Shown: piece after piece, positions 23,084 to 32,075 of the stretch | Numbering within the stretch: the first letter of the stretch is position 1 | Layout of the letters: each line of letters begins with the position of its first letter | NCBI RefSeq assembly: GCF_016863635.1 | Contig: NZ_BOPG01000082.1 | Location: forward strand, 1-64,000 | Length of the DNA stretch: 64,000 nt | DNA from: Virgisporangium aurantiacum | GTDB taxonomy: Bacteria > Actinomycetota > Actinomycetes > Mycobacteriales > Micromonosporaceae | Reading direction: 5' to 3' | Program-made: the position numbers and the translations under genes | The notes under the pieces: generated by a model | Seen by the model: the letters and a program-made list of their open reading frames with translations, nothing else | Database searches by the model: none | Told to the model about the DNA's origin: nothing

Positions 23084-25552
23084 ATGCTGCGCGCGATGCT
23101 GCGTGACCTGCGCGCGCACAAGGGCCGGCTGGCCATGATGCTGGCCGCGATCGTGCTCGGCGTCGGCTTCATGGTCGCCACCTGGGTGATCGCCGACTCG
23201 ACCGCCCGCACCGCCGCCGGTGCGCCGGCCCGCACCGACCTCGACGTCGCGGTGCAGGCGCGGGAGCCGGAAGCCAGGTTCTCCGACGACGACCGGAACC
23301 GGCTGGCCGCCCTGCCCGGCGTCGAGCGGGTGGCGGGCGTGTACGCCGGGTACGCCGCGCTGGTCGGTGCCGACGGCAAGCTGGCCGGCGTCTGGCCGGA
23401 CCGGGCCGGCACCAACTGGGACCCGTCGCAGCGGTTCACGCTCGCGGCGGGTCGCGCGCCGGAGCGGCCGGGCGAGGTGGCGCTCGGCGAGACCGAGGCG
23501 GCCGCCGCAAAGCTCAAGCTCGGCGACTCCGCCCGGGTGATCCTCGTCGACGGGACGTCGCGGCGGTTCACGGTCACCGGCCTGTTCACCTACCGCGCGT
23601 TGGGCGCCGAGCCGACGCCGTCGCTGGCGTTTCACGACGCGCTTTTCGGGGACCGGTTCGACCGGCTCGAACTGGTGGCGGCGCCCGGCACGGGGCAGGC
23701 GGCGCTCGCCGACGCGGCGGCCGCGGCGATCGGCGGGAGCCGGAACCCGTCCGGCAGCGGGGTCACGGCGCCGGTGCGCACGGTGCGCACGGGCGCCGAA
23801 CTCGCCGCCGAGCGCGACGACCTGGCCGCCGACAACGCCCGCTCGATCCGCGAGGTGATGCTGGCGTTCGCGGCGGTGGCGTTGCTCGCCGGGGTGTTCG
23901 TCATCGCCAACACGTTCACGATGCTGGTCACCCAGCGCACCCGGCAGTACGCGCTGCTCCGCGCGGTCGGTGCGAGCCGGCGGCAGGTGCGCCGGGCGGT
24001 GCTCGCCGAGGCGGCGGTGATCGGGCTGGTCGGGTCGGCCGTGGGTGCCGCGCTCGGCGTGGGTCTCGGCATGCTCGCGATGGCGGCGTTCCGCACGGCC
24101 GGGTCGACGGTCGTCTACTCGGTGTCGCCGGTCGGCATCGGGGCCGGGTTCGCCGCCGGGGTGCTGGTGACGCTGGTGTCGGCCTGGGGCTCGGCGCGGC
24201 GGGGCGCGGCGGTGCCACCGGTCGCGGCGCTGCGGTCCGACGCGGCGATCCCGCGCCGGGCGCTGCGGGTGCGGCTGGTCGTGGGGCTGCTGCTGGTCGC
24301 GGCCGGGGTGGCGCTGGTCGCGGCGAACGGGGGGACGCAACTCGACGAGACGATGCGGGTGCTGTCGGTCAGCGGGGCGCTGGTCGCGTGGATCGGACTG
24401 CTGGTGCTCGCGCCGCTGATGGCGGGTGCGGCGCTGCGTCCGCTGTCGCGGGTGCTGTCGCGTGGACCGGCGCTCCGGCTTGCGGTGCGCAACGCGGTGC
24501 GCGACCCGCGCCGCACGGCCGCCACGGCGTCGTCGCTCGTGGTGGGCCTCGCCCTGGTGACGGCGTTCGCCGTCGTCGGTACGGCGTTCACGGCCGTGGC
24601 CGGCGACTCGATCCGCGGGCTGGTTCCCGCGTCCACCCTGGTTGTCGAGCCCGCGCTCGACGGCGCGCGACTGCCGGCGGACGTGCCCACGACGGTGGCC
24701 GCGACGCCGGGCGTCACCGCGTCGCTCGCGGTGCCGCGCGCCCAGATCGACTGGGACCACGGCAACGTGAGCATGAGCGCGGTCGATCCCGCTGCCCTCA
24801 CGGCGACGCTGCACCTGCCGATCGAGCGCGGCTCCGGCGACCTGGGCAGCGGCGTGGTGCTGCTGCGCTGGTACGCCGACCAGTTCCACGTGGAACCGGG
24901 CGACCGGGTGACCCTCCGGTTCGGCGCCGACGATTCCCGTGAGGTGCGTGTTGCCGGTGTGTACGCGGGCTGGGAGGGCCAGCCGGGCATGTTCGTCGAC
25001 CGGTCGCTGGTGCCGTCGCGGTACCGGGGTGACGTGGAGACGGTGTACGCGGTCGGGTCGCGCGACGCGCTGGAGAAGGCGTTCCAGGACCGGCCCGACG
25101 TGCTGGTCAGCGACCGCGAGGAGGTGATCTCGCGGCTGGTGGCGGAGTTCGAGTTCGTGCTGTCGGTGATCTACGCGCTGTTCGGCGCCGCGCTGGTGAT
25201 CGCCGTGTTCGGGGTGGTGAACACATTGGCGCTGTCGGTGCTGGAACGTACCCGCGAGATCGGCGTGCTGCGGGCGGTGGGTGCCGGGCAGGCGTTCGTG
25301 CGGCGGGCCGTGCGGCTGGAGAGCATCGTCATCACGGGGTACGGCGGGGTGCTGGGGGTGCTCGTCGGGCTGGCGCTCGGCGGGGTGCTGCAGCACGTGA
25401 TGCTGGCCCGGGAAGTGTGGGTCGTCGACGTGCCCGTGCCGCTGGTGCTGGTCAGCCTCGCGGGCATGGTGCTGGTGGGTGTCGTCGCGGCGGTGTGGCC
25501 CGCGCGGCGTGCCGCACGGGCCGACATCCTTGCGGCGGTGGCCGCCGAGTGA
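23084..25552 (+). CDS. FtsX-domain ABC transporter permease
   Basis: An 822-aa permease with two FtsX-like halves. The N terminus is LRAHKGRLAMMLAAIVLGVG, followed by a large extracytoplasmic domain (about 45-240). TM clusters near 265-400 include VMLAFAAVALLAGVFVIANT and TRQYALLRAVGASRRQVRR. A second set near 430-540 precedes another extracytoplasmic domain. The C-terminal trio is LSVIYALFGAALVIAVFGVV, RTREIGVLRAVGAGQAFVRR and LVGVVAAVWPARRAARADIL. The two R-A-V-G-A coupling motifs are the contacts with the ATPase. It probably exports or extracts a lipid- or peptide-like substrate; the neighbouring two-component genes suggest an inducible defence pump. Confidence 0.9.
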   Translation: MLRAMLRDLRAHKGRLAMMLAAIVLGVGFMVATWVIADSTARTAAGAPARTDLDVAVQAREPEARFSDDDRNRLAALPGVERVAGVYAGYAALVGADGKLAGVWPDRAGTNWDPSQRFTLAAGRAPERPGEVALGETEAAAAKLKLGDSARVILVDGTSRRFTVTGLFTYRALGAEPTPSLAFHDALFGDRFDRLELVAAPGTGQAALADAAAAAIGGSRNPSGSGVTAPVRTVRTGAELAAERDDLAADNARSIREVMLAFAAVALLAGVFVIANTFTMLVTQRTRQYALLRAVGASRRQVRRAVLAEAAVIGLVGSAVGAALGVGLGMLAMAAFRTAGSTVVYSVSPVGIGAGFAAGVLVTLVSAWGSARRGAAVPPVAALRSDAAIPRRALRVRLVVGLLLVAAGVALVAANGGTQLDETMRVLSVSGALVAWIGLLVLAPLMAGAALRPLSRVLSRGPALRLAVRNAVRDPRRTAATASSLVVGLALVTAFAVVGTAFTAVAGDSIRGLVPASTLVVEPALDGARLPADVPTTVAATPGVTASLAVPRAQIDWDHGNVSMSAVDPAALTATLHLPIERGSGDLGSGVVLLRWYADQFHVEPGDRVTLRFGADDSREVRVAGVYAGWEGQPGMFVDRSLVPSRYRGDVETVYAVGSRDALEKAFQDRPDVLVSDREEVISRLVAEFEFVLSVIYALFGAALVIAVFGVVNTLALSVLERTREIGVLRAVGAGQAFVRRAVRLESIVITGYGGVLGVLVGLALGGVLQHVMLAREVWVVDVPVPLVLVSLAGMVLVGVVAAVWPARRAARADILAAVAAE

Positions 25553-25555
25553 ACC

Positions 25556-26701
25556 TCAGCCGCTTGCGACGTGTCGCAGCGTGGTGAAGGCCGCCCGGTT
25601 CGGAAGGTGGGTGAGCAGGTGCCGGACGAGGCGCACCTGCTCACCGTCGCCCGTGCTCATCGCGAGTTCGATCTGACCGAAGACGTAGTTCGCGAGACCG
25701 GTGGCGGCGCCGGCGAACGAGATCGGCGGCAGGGTGCCGGCGACCTCGCGGTAGCCGTCGAGCAGGGCGCGGGCGCCGGTCACGTTAACGCCGCCGTTCG
25801 GGTTCGTGGCCCAGTGGGTGAGGGCCTCGCCGATCTCCCAGCCGGGTGGCTGGCCGGCGGCGTGCTCCCAGCCCGTGATGACCAGGGCTCCGTGCTCGCC
25901 CAGGCGGACGTTGCCCGGGATCAGGCTGTTGTGGGTGTAGACGGGTCTCCCGGGCTCGGCGCCGCTCAGCCGGTCGAGGTGCTCGAGCGTGTCGAGGGCG
26001 CCGGCCAGGACCGGTGCCCAGCCGGCACCGGTGGCCGCCACCTTCTCGACCAGCTCCGGCCAGCCCACCGGGGTGAACCGCATCGAGTGCCAGCCGCAGA
26101 TCCGGTCGGCTGGCAGCGCCAGACCGTGCAGGGTGGCCAGGATCCGGCCGACGCCCGCGGTGATGCGCGCGCTGACCGGTGCCGACAGCGGCGGTCCGGA
26201 GTGCAGCCACCGGTAGACCCGCCACCGGTTGCCCTGGATCTCCTCGACGACCCGGCCGTCGGTGCTGCGCACGGGTTCCGGCAGCACGACGCCCGCTGCG
26301 GCGGCCGCCCGTTGGAGGGCGACGTCGGGTTCGCCGTCGGTGGGTGGGTAGACACCGTCGACGGTGCGTACCGCCCAGCGGCCCGACGCGGTGTCGAGCA
26401 ACCAGCGGCGTCCCATTTCATCGGGACGGGCCAGCGACCGCATCGCCCCGGTGTTCGCGCCCAGGCCGAACCGTTCTGAGATCGCCTGTACCAGCGCGGG
26501 ATCGGCGATGTCGGCACCACCCTGGCGGCGGTCGACCTCGGCTTTCAGTTCCGGCCAGCCGCGGAAGCCGTACTGCTCGGCGAGCGACGCCTGCGCGTCG
26601 GCCAGTGATGCGGCGGGCTCGCTGTCGCGCAGGCCGGCGAGCAGGTCCTTCGCCTGACGCCGCAGGTGCGCGATGTTCGGATTGTCGGGAAGCGTCTTCA
26701 T
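25556..26701 (-). CDS. Phosphotransferase-fold protein with degenerate catalytic motifs
   Basis: A 381-aa protein from ATG 26701. The N-terminal 60 residues form a small helical domain (NIAHLRRQAKDLLAGLRDSE, LAEQYGFRGWPELKAEVDRR) often seen on such proteins. The rest follows an APH-like kinase fold, including RWRVYRWLHSGPPLSAPVSA. The catalytic loop, H-G-D-x-x-x-x-N in active APHs, reads THNSLIPGNVRL here (Asp replaced by Ser), and the D-W-E metal motif reads ITGWEHA (Asp replaced by Gly). From memory, homologues with the same changes occur in other actinobacteria. It is probably a pseudokinase or ligand-binding protein. Confidence 0.75.
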   Translation of the reverse strand: MKTLPDNPNIAHLRRQAKDLLAGLRDSEPAASLADAQASLAEQYGFRGWPELKAEVDRRQGGADIADPALVQAISERFGLGANTGAMRSLARPDEMGRRWLLDTASGRWAVRTVDGVYPPTDGEPDVALQRAAAAAGVVLPEPVRSTDGRVVEEIQGNRWRVYRWLHSGPPLSAPVSARITAGVGRILATLHGLALPADRICGWHSMRFTPVGWPELVEKVAATGAGWAPVLAGALDTLEHLDRLSGAEPGRPVYTHNSLIPGNVRLGEHGALVITGWEHAAGQPPGWEIGEALTHWATNPNGGVNVTGARALLDGYREVAGTLPPISFAGAATGLANYVFGQIELAMSTGDGEQVRLVRHLLTHLPNRAAFTTLRHVASG

Positions 26702-26830
26702 GGGAGCACCTCGCTCGTGCCCGGACCCGCACGGGCAGATCGGGTGCACGGCCCGATCAGGACGGGGATGGCTTCGAGCCTTCCGGCGGGTCGCGGCGCG
26801 CACCCAACGCGCTGGTGAGCAGCCTAGCCG

Positions 26831-26857
26831 ATGGGGGCGGGCCGGGCCCGCCCCCAT
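26831..26857. terminator. GC-rich terminator hairpin
   Basis: ATGGGGGCGGGC (26831-26842) and GCCCGCCCCCAT (26846-26857) form a perfect 12-bp stem with a CGG loop, followed on the plus strand by TTTT. It lies 8 nt past the end of the minus-strand beta-helix gene and can terminate that transcript. Confidence 0.65.
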
Positions 26858-26864
26858 TTTCCGG

Positions 26865-28844
26865 CTACCAGGGTGCGGGTGGTGGCGGCGCGACCACCGG
26901 GGGACGGTCGTCGCACGTGAACGTGTTGGGCAGCATCCACGGTGCCAACCAACCGCCGTCGTTGCCGCCCCGGTCGGTGAGGCCGAACTCCGACCCGGTC
27001 GGCGGGAAGTTGAACGAACCGCAGTTGTTGACGCCCACCGCGCCGACGTTGCGCGCGTCGACGTTCTCGAACGACGCCGCACCCTTCACCCGGGCGCTGA
27101 CCACCGACGTGCCGGTGCCGTCGACGCGGGTGTTTCTGAAGTTGACGTTGGAGATCGCGTAGAGGTCTTTCACCGGCCAGTCGCTGACGAGCATGATGGC
27201 GTTGTAGGTGCTGTCGAGGAAGTGGTTACCGACCACCTGGATGTCGGCGTCGATGCTGCCGTCGAGGGCGTAGAACCAGATGGCGCCGAGTCCGAGGTTC
27301 CAGTTGAGGTCGAGTCCGCCGGCGCGCACGGTGGTGTTGTTCGTGAACCAGAGATGGCCGGTGAACGGTTCGGCGCCGAACCGCGATCCGGCGTGCAGGC
27401 CGCTGCCCTCGCGCAGCGGGTCGGCGACGAGGTTGTTCGACACCGTGTTGTCGTGCCCGCCGTAGATGGCGATGCCGTTGGCGAGCGTGGGCGTCTGCAC
27501 GGTGTTGTGGTCGAAGACATTCCCCGCGTTGGTCTCGTTCTCGGCCCACATGGCGAGGCCGTCGTCGCCGGTGTTACGGACGAAGTTGTTGCGCGCCAAC
27601 GAGTTCGTCACACCGGTGTGGAAGTTCAGCGCGTCGGCGATCTGGTCGACGATCACGTTGTTGGTGATGCGGATGTTCGTCATCGGACCGTCGAACCACA
27701 TGCCCACCTTGGTGTGCCGGATGTGCAGCCCGTCGATCGTCGAGTTGCTCATCGCGCCACCGATGCCGTTCACCTGGTCGAGGTCGATGCGCTCCCGCAC
27801 GTCGCCTTCGATCGAGAACCCGGAGAGGTGCACATTCGATGAACCGCCTGCCTTGCCGTAGAAGCCGACGCCGGTGTGCACCGAACCGTCCGGTAGCGGC
27901 GTGTCGAGCGCCACCTCGCGGCCCTTGATCACCGTGTACCAGTTGCCGGCGCCCTCGATCGTCACGTTGTCGACGATGATGTGCCGGTTCACCTGGTACG
28001 TGCCCGGCGGCACGTACACCTTCAGGCCGCTGCGTCGCGCGAAGGCGATCGCGCGGTCGAACGCGTCGGCGGAGTCCTTGCGGCCGGTCGGATCGGCGCC
28101 GAAGAAGAGCACATTCGACGCGATGACGCGCACCTTCGGCGCACCGACGAGGTGGGTGTCCAGGAGGTCGATCACGGTCCACGGAGCCGAAGCGCTCGCG
28201 GTGAGCCGGATGCGGTCGCCGGCCTTGTAGGTGCGGTCGAGCCACATGCGTTGCTCGTCGTAGAAGTGCATGGGCCGGAACGGCTTGCTGATGCCGGGGA
28301 ACCCGGGCGTCTGCGCGGGCACGCAGGCGCACTCGGTGATCCACCAGTCCGGGTGCAGCAGGTCGGCGTTCGGGTCGTTGGTGAACTGGTACTGGTTGTA
28401 CAGCCAGGCGTACTGCGAGGTGAGCGTCATGGCCCGCTTGGCCTTGCCGTTCACCGTCACGTCGAGCGGTGCGGTGATGCCGCCGCCGGTCGGCGCGTCG
28501 GGCAGCGCGTACCGCACGGTGATCGCGTTGGTGGCGGCCGGCAGCGTGAACTCGACGTACTGGCCGGGCGCGAGTTGCACGGCCTTCCGGCCGGACGCCT
28601 CGGCCGGCAGGGTGTACGCGGCCCGGCTCGGGCCGATGACGGATCCGGTGGTGGTGGCGTTCTCGGCTTCCTGCTCGAGGAAGTCGACGTCGGCACCGCG
28701 GCCGGCGACGAGCGCGGGGTCGAGGGCGGCCCGGGTGACGATCGGCTTCGTGGGTGTTGCGGCTTGGGCGGCCGCCGTCGGTGCGACGAGCAGCGAGAGG
28801 CCGACGACCGCGGCGGAGGTGAGAGCGGTTCTTCTCCGAGGCAT
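26865..28844 (-). CDS. Secreted right-handed beta-helix protein, GH87 (alpha-1,3-glucanase/mycodextranase)-like
   Basis: A 659-aa exported protein. The signal peptide is MPRRRTALTSAAVVGLSLLV up to the AQA-A-type cleavage near residue 30. Residues about 55-240 form a CBM-like beta-sandwich (QLAPGQYVEFTLPAATNAIT; later WTVIDLLDTHLVGAPKVRV). From about 250 the pectate-lyase-like helix begins with FFGADPTGRKDSADAFDRAI and VYVPPGTYQVNRHIIVDNVT, followed by many N-rich coils (MTNIRITNNVIVDQIADALN, TGDDGLAMWAENETN, ANGIAIYGGHDNTVSNNLVA). The GADPTGRKDSADAF entry is shared with GH28/GH55/GH87 enzymes. The alpha-glucanase role is by remembered resemblance and unproven. Start at ATG 28844 with AAGGA upstream. 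Confidence 0.7.
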   Translation of the reverse strand: MPRRRTALTSAAVVGLSLLVAPTAAAQAATPTKPIVTRAALDPALVAGRGADVDFLEQEAENATTTGSVIGPSRAAYTLPAEASGRKAVQLAPGQYVEFTLPAATNAITVRYALPDAPTGGGITAPLDVTVNGKAKRAMTLTSQYAWLYNQYQFTNDPNADLLHPDWWITECACVPAQTPGFPGISKPFRPMHFYDEQRMWLDRTYKAGDRIRLTASASAPWTVIDLLDTHLVGAPKVRVIASNVLFFGADPTGRKDSADAFDRAIAFARRSGLKVYVPPGTYQVNRHIIVDNVTIEGAGNWYTVIKGREVALDTPLPDGSVHTGVGFYGKAGGSSNVHLSGFSIEGDVRERIDLDQVNGIGGAMSNSTIDGLHIRHTKVGMWFDGPMTNIRITNNVIVDQIADALNFHTGVTNSLARNNFVRNTGDDGLAMWAENETNAGNVFDHNTVQTPTLANGIAIYGGHDNTVSNNLVADPLREGSGLHAGSRFGAEPFTGHLWFTNNTTVRAGGLDLNWNLGLGAIWFYALDGSIDADIQVVGNHFLDSTYNAIMLVSDWPVKDLYAISNVNFRNTRVDGTGTSVVSARVKGAASFENVDARNVGAVGVNNCGSFNFPPTGSEFGLTDRGGNDGGWLAPWMLPNTFTCDDRPPVVAPPPPAPW

Positions 28845-28931
28845 GGCGATCCTTGGGAGTGGTGGCGGGTGAGGTGACCTTAGGCGCGCCGTGACCAACC
28901 CCACAAGCGTCCGCCCGGATTTTCCGCGAGA

Positions 28932-28959
28932 TTGTCGAGTTCTTGCGAACCGGTATGGT
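28932..28959 (+). promoter_or_regulatory. Promoter of the MFS exporter leader
   Basis: TTGTCG (28932-28937), 16 nt, TATGGT (28954-28959): a reasonable housekeeping-sigma promoter in this GC-rich genome. The A of an ATG follows 7 nt downstream, implying a leaderless transcript starting with the mini-ORF at 28966. Confidence 0.5.
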
Positions 28960-28965
28960 GATCCC

Positions 28966-28983
28966 ATGAGTTGGCGATGTTGA
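28966..28983 (+). CDS. Candidate five-residue leader peptide MSWRC
   Basis: ATG AGT TGG CGA TGT TGA encodes MSWRC. Its ATG coincides with the predicted transcript start of the promoter at 28932-28959. Between it and the MFS gene, CGTCGG-CCGT-CCGACG (29020-29035) can form a small hairpin, and TTCCC lies immediately before the Shine-Dalgarno GGGAAGG, which it could sequester. Short leader ORFs of this kind control some actinobacterial antibiotic-resistance pumps by ribosome stalling or attenuation. The assignment is inference from layout only. Confidence 0.35.
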   Translation: MSWRC

Positions 28984-29060
28984 TCTAGCCCGGTAAGTCC
29001 CCGTGGGCCACCGCGGGCGTCGGCCGTCCGACGTCCGTTGGTTTCCCGTGGGAAGGTTTC

Positions 29061-30320
29061 ATGATCACGTCTGCCCGGCGCATCGCCGCCGTTCTGTACG
29101 CGTACTCGTTTCTCGACGATCTCGTTCTGCTGTACCCGGTGTACGCGTTGCTCTTCGCCGACACCGGGCTCTCCGTCTGGCAGATCACGTCGCTGTTCGT
29201 CATCTGGGCGGGGAGCAGCCTCGTGCTGGAGGTGCCGTCCGGCGCCTGGGCCGATGCCGTGTCCCGCCGCCTGCTGCTCATCGTCGGGCCGCTGTTCACG
29301 GCCGTCACGTTCGTGTCGTGGGCGATCTTCCCGACGTACTGGGTGTTCGCGCTCGGCTTCCTGCTCTGGGGCCTGAAGGGTGCGCTGGCCTCGGGCGCCC
29401 TGGAGGCCCTCGTCTACGAGGAACTCGAGCGCGCCGGCGCGGCCGACCGCTACGCCACGATCATGGGTCGGGCGTCGGCCGCCGGAACGATCGGCGTGGT
29501 GCTCGCGATGGCGTTCGCCGCGCCGGTGCTCGCGGTCGGCGGCTACCCGGCGGTCGGCGTGGCCAGCGCCGTCGTGGGCGGGCTCACCGCGGGCGTCGCG
29601 GCCGCGTTCCCCGAGCACAGAAAACCCATTCTGGACGACGAGGAGCACGTCGCCGTCACGCAGTCGCTCCGGGCGGGGCTCGGTGAGGTGCGCCGCGTCC
29701 CGTCGGTGCGGGCCGCGGTGCTCGTGGTCGCCGTGGTCGCCGCGATCTGGGGCTCGCTGGAGGAGTACACCCCGCTGCTCATCCTCGGCACCGGAGTGCC
29801 GGTGGCGGGCGTCCCGTTGTTCGAACTGCTGATCTGGTCGGGGGTGGCCGTCGGTGGTCTGTTCGCCGGGCGGGCCGAGCGGCTCGGTCGCACCGGGTTC
29901 GTCGCGCTGCTGGTGGGCTCGGCCGCGGCGTTGGCGGCGGGCGCGCTGGTGCGGCACCCGGCGGGCATGGTGCTGGTGGCGGTGGCGTTCGGCGGGTTCC
30001 AGCTCGCCACCGTGCTGGCCGACGTGCGTCTCCAGCACTCCATCACCGGTCCGGCCCGGGCCACCGTCACGTCGCTCGCCGGCATGACCACCGACGTCGG
30101 CACGATCGCCGTCTACGCCTGCTACGCGGCGCTGGCGAGCGCGACGGGGCACTCGGGCGCGTTCGTGCTCCTGTGCGCCCCGTACCTGCTCGTCGCCGCC
30201 TGGATCCTCAGAGCCGGTCGGGCGACGCGATCCCCGACAGGTCCAGCCCGGCACGCATCGTCTCCGCCGCCAGCCGACACAGCGCCAGCCGGTTCTCCCG
30301 TACCGGCGAAGGAGCCCTGA
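29061..30320 (+). CDS. MFS transporter
   Basis: A 419-aa, 12-TM-type permease from ATG 29061 (GGGAAGG 4 nt upstream). The N terminus reads AAVLYAYSFLDDLVLLYPVY; the A-motif region between TM2 and TM3 is EVPSGAWADAVSRRLLLIVG; TM5 begins TIMGRASAAGTIGVVLAMAF. The central loop carries HRKPILDDEEHVAVTQSLRA. The family includes drug exporters; the substrate is unknown. The last 35 residues are Pro/Ala-rich, lie antisense to the end of argS (113-nt overlap) and are probably not structured. Confidence 0.88.
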   Translation: MITSARRIAAVLYAYSFLDDLVLLYPVYALLFADTGLSVWQITSLFVIWAGSSLVLEVPSGAWADAVSRRLLLIVGPLFTAVTFVSWAIFPTYWVFALGFLLWGLKGALASGALEALVYEELERAGAADRYATIMGRASAAGTIGVVLAMAFAAPVLAVGGYPAVGVASAVVGGLTAGVAAAFPEHRKPILDDEEHVAVTQSLRAGLGEVRRVPSVRAAVLVVAVVAAIWGSLEEYTPLLILGTGVPVAGVPLFELLIWSGVAVGGLFAGRAERLGRTGFVALLVGSAAALAAGALVRHPAGMVLVAVAFGGFQLATVLADVRLQHSITGPARATVTSLAGMTTDVGTIAVYACYAALASATGHSGAFVLLCAPYLLVAAWILRAGRATRSPTGPARHASSPPPADTAPAGSPVPAKEP

Positions 30321-31911
30321 GCACCGGACACGTTTCGAGGAACGTCGTGAGGCTTTGCGCCAGCCGGAACAGGTATCCGCACAGCCGGTGCGGCTCCAGC
30401 GTCGCGCCCACCTCGGCCACCACGTCGCCGAACGCGTCGAGGTCGAGGATCAGCGCCCGTTCGGCGGGTTCGAGCGGTAGGCCGGTGTCGATCTCGCCGT
30501 CGGCACCGGCCCTGGCCAGGATCGACCGCGCCCGCGCGTGGGCGAACTGCAGGTAGACGCTGGTGTTGCCGGTCAGCGAGAGCATCCGGGCCGGGTCGTA
30601 GACGTAGTCGCGGGCGCGGTTGGTGGCGAGGTCGGCGTACTTGAGCGCGCCGACGCCCACCTCCCGGGCCCGCTCGTCGACGGTCGCGGCGTCCAGCGCC
30701 GGGTTCTTGGCCGCCACGACCTCCCGGGCGCCGGCGACGGCGTCGTCGACGAGGTCGGTCAGCCGAGCGGTTCCGCCGTACCTGGTCCGGAACGGTTTGC
30801 CGTCGGAGCCGAGCATCAGGCCGAACGGCACGTGGGTCACGGTGACGCCGGCGGGGATCCAGCCGGCCCGCCGGGCGGTGTCGAACACCATCCGGAAATG
30901 CAGGGCCTGCCGCGCGTCGACCACGTACAGCACCCGGTCGGCGCGCAGCGCGGTGACCCGGTGCCGCACCGCGGCCAGGTCGGTGGCCGCGTACCCGAAC
31001 CCCCCGTCGCTCTTGCGCACGAGCAGCGGGACGGGCTCGCCGTCCGGGCCGCGCACGTCGTCGAAGAAGACGCACACCGCGCCGTCGCTGTGCACCGCGA
31101 CGCCCGCGGCCAGCAGGTCGTCGACCACCGCCGGCAACCGCGGGTTGTAGAAGCTCTCGCCCACCACGTCGGCCGGTTCCAGGAGCACGCCGAGCCGGTC
31201 GTACACGTCGGTGAAGTACCGCGTCGACTCGTCGACGATGTCGTGCCACGCGGCCACCGTCTCCGCGTCCCCCGCCTGAAGCGCGACCACCCGTCGCCGC
31301 GACCGGGCGGCGAAGCCCGGATCGGCCTCGAACGCCGCCCGCGCGTCGCGGTACAGCCCGGCCAACCGCGAGATCCCGCCCGACGAGGCCGGCGCGGCCG
31401 GCGACGTGGACATGTACTCGATCAGCATCCCGAACTGGGTGCCCCAGTCACCGATGTGGTTCTGCCGCAGCACCGTGCCGCCGAGCCGGGTCAGGACCCG
31501 CGCCAGCGCGTCGCCGATGATCGTCGACCGGAGGTGACCGACGTGCATCTCCTTGGCGATGTTCGGCTGCGAGTAGTCGATCACCGTGACCCGGCCCGTC
31601 TCCGGTAGCGGCACGCCCAGCCGGGGGTCGGCGAGCCGCCCGGCGGCCTGGGTGAGCAGCGCGTTGTCGGTGAGCGTCAGGTTGATGAAGCCGGGCCCGG
31701 CGACGGTCGGCGCCACGTCGGCGGGCAGCGCCGCGGCGACGGTGGTGGCGAGCTCACGCGGACTCCGGCCGAGCGACCGGCCCAGCGCGAGCATCCCGTT
31801 GGCCTGGAAGTCGGCGTGCTCCGACCGCCGTACCTGCGGGTCGAAGTCATGGTCGGGAAGGGCGTCGGTGACCCGGGCGGCGAGCAGCGACGACAGCGAT
31901 GGCAGCGGCAT
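30208..31911 (-). CDS. argS: Arginyl-tRNA synthetase
   Basis: A 567-aa class I synthetase from ATG 31911. The N-terminal Add-1 domain leads to DYSQPNIAKEMHVGHLRSTI, which contains the HIGH-type HVGH motif, then QNHIGDWGTQFGMLIEYM. Later motifs are DGGFGYAATDLAAVRHR, VPFGLMLGSDGKPFRTRYG (KMSKS-like region) and ALKYADLATNRARDYVYDPA. The DALR anticodon-binding domain closes the protein. It charges tRNA-Arg. The N-terminal ATG choice discards an in-frame extension to 31965. Whether this is the only argS in the genome cannot be seen. Its 3' end overlaps the convergent MFS gene by 113 nt. Confidence 0.93.
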   Translation of the reverse strand: MPLPSLSSLLAARVTDALPDHDFDPQVRRSEHADFQANGMLALGRSLGRSPRELATTVAAALPADVAPTVAGPGFINLTLTDNALLTQAAGRLADPRLGVPLPETGRVTVIDYSQPNIAKEMHVGHLRSTIIGDALARVLTRLGGTVLRQNHIGDWGTQFGMLIEYMSTSPAAPASSGGISRLAGLYRDARAAFEADPGFAARSRRRVVALQAGDAETVAAWHDIVDESTRYFTDVYDRLGVLLEPADVVGESFYNPRLPAVVDDLLAAGVAVHSDGAVCVFFDDVRGPDGEPVPLLVRKSDGGFGYAATDLAAVRHRVTALRADRVLYVVDARQALHFRMVFDTARRAGWIPAGVTVTHVPFGLMLGSDGKPFRTRYGGTARLTDLVDDAVAGAREVVAAKNPALDAATVDERAREVGVGALKYADLATNRARDYVYDPARMLSLTGNTSVYLQFAHARARSILARAGADGEIDTGLPLEPAERALILDLDAFGDVVAEVGATLEPHRLCGYLFRLAQSLTTFLETCPVLRAPSPVRENRLALCRLAAETMRAGLDLSGIASPDRL

Positions 31912-32075
31912 GGAGAGACTCCGAGAAAAGAGAAAGGTTCCGAGGACGCGAAATAGGGGCCACACCCTGCCCTCAACTACTGGGAGCGGGTGCGAGCCCG
32001 ATCAACGTCGTCGGAGCCGCAGTGCCATCAAGAGACCACTATACGGGCGGCGGTCCTTGCCGCGACAATTTCGAC

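Noticed and set aside
22043-25396. Very long open frame on the minus strand opposite the ABC transporter genes
   Set aside because: It is rich in Arg/His/Gly/Gln with no domains and mirrors the GC3 bias of the true plus-strand genes; a shadow.
26865-30254. 1129-residue open frame joining the beta-helix protein to sequence antisense of the MFS gene
   Set aside because: The part upstream of the signal peptide at 28844 is low-complexity Arg/Asp/His shadow of the exporter gene; the real start is at the signal peptide.
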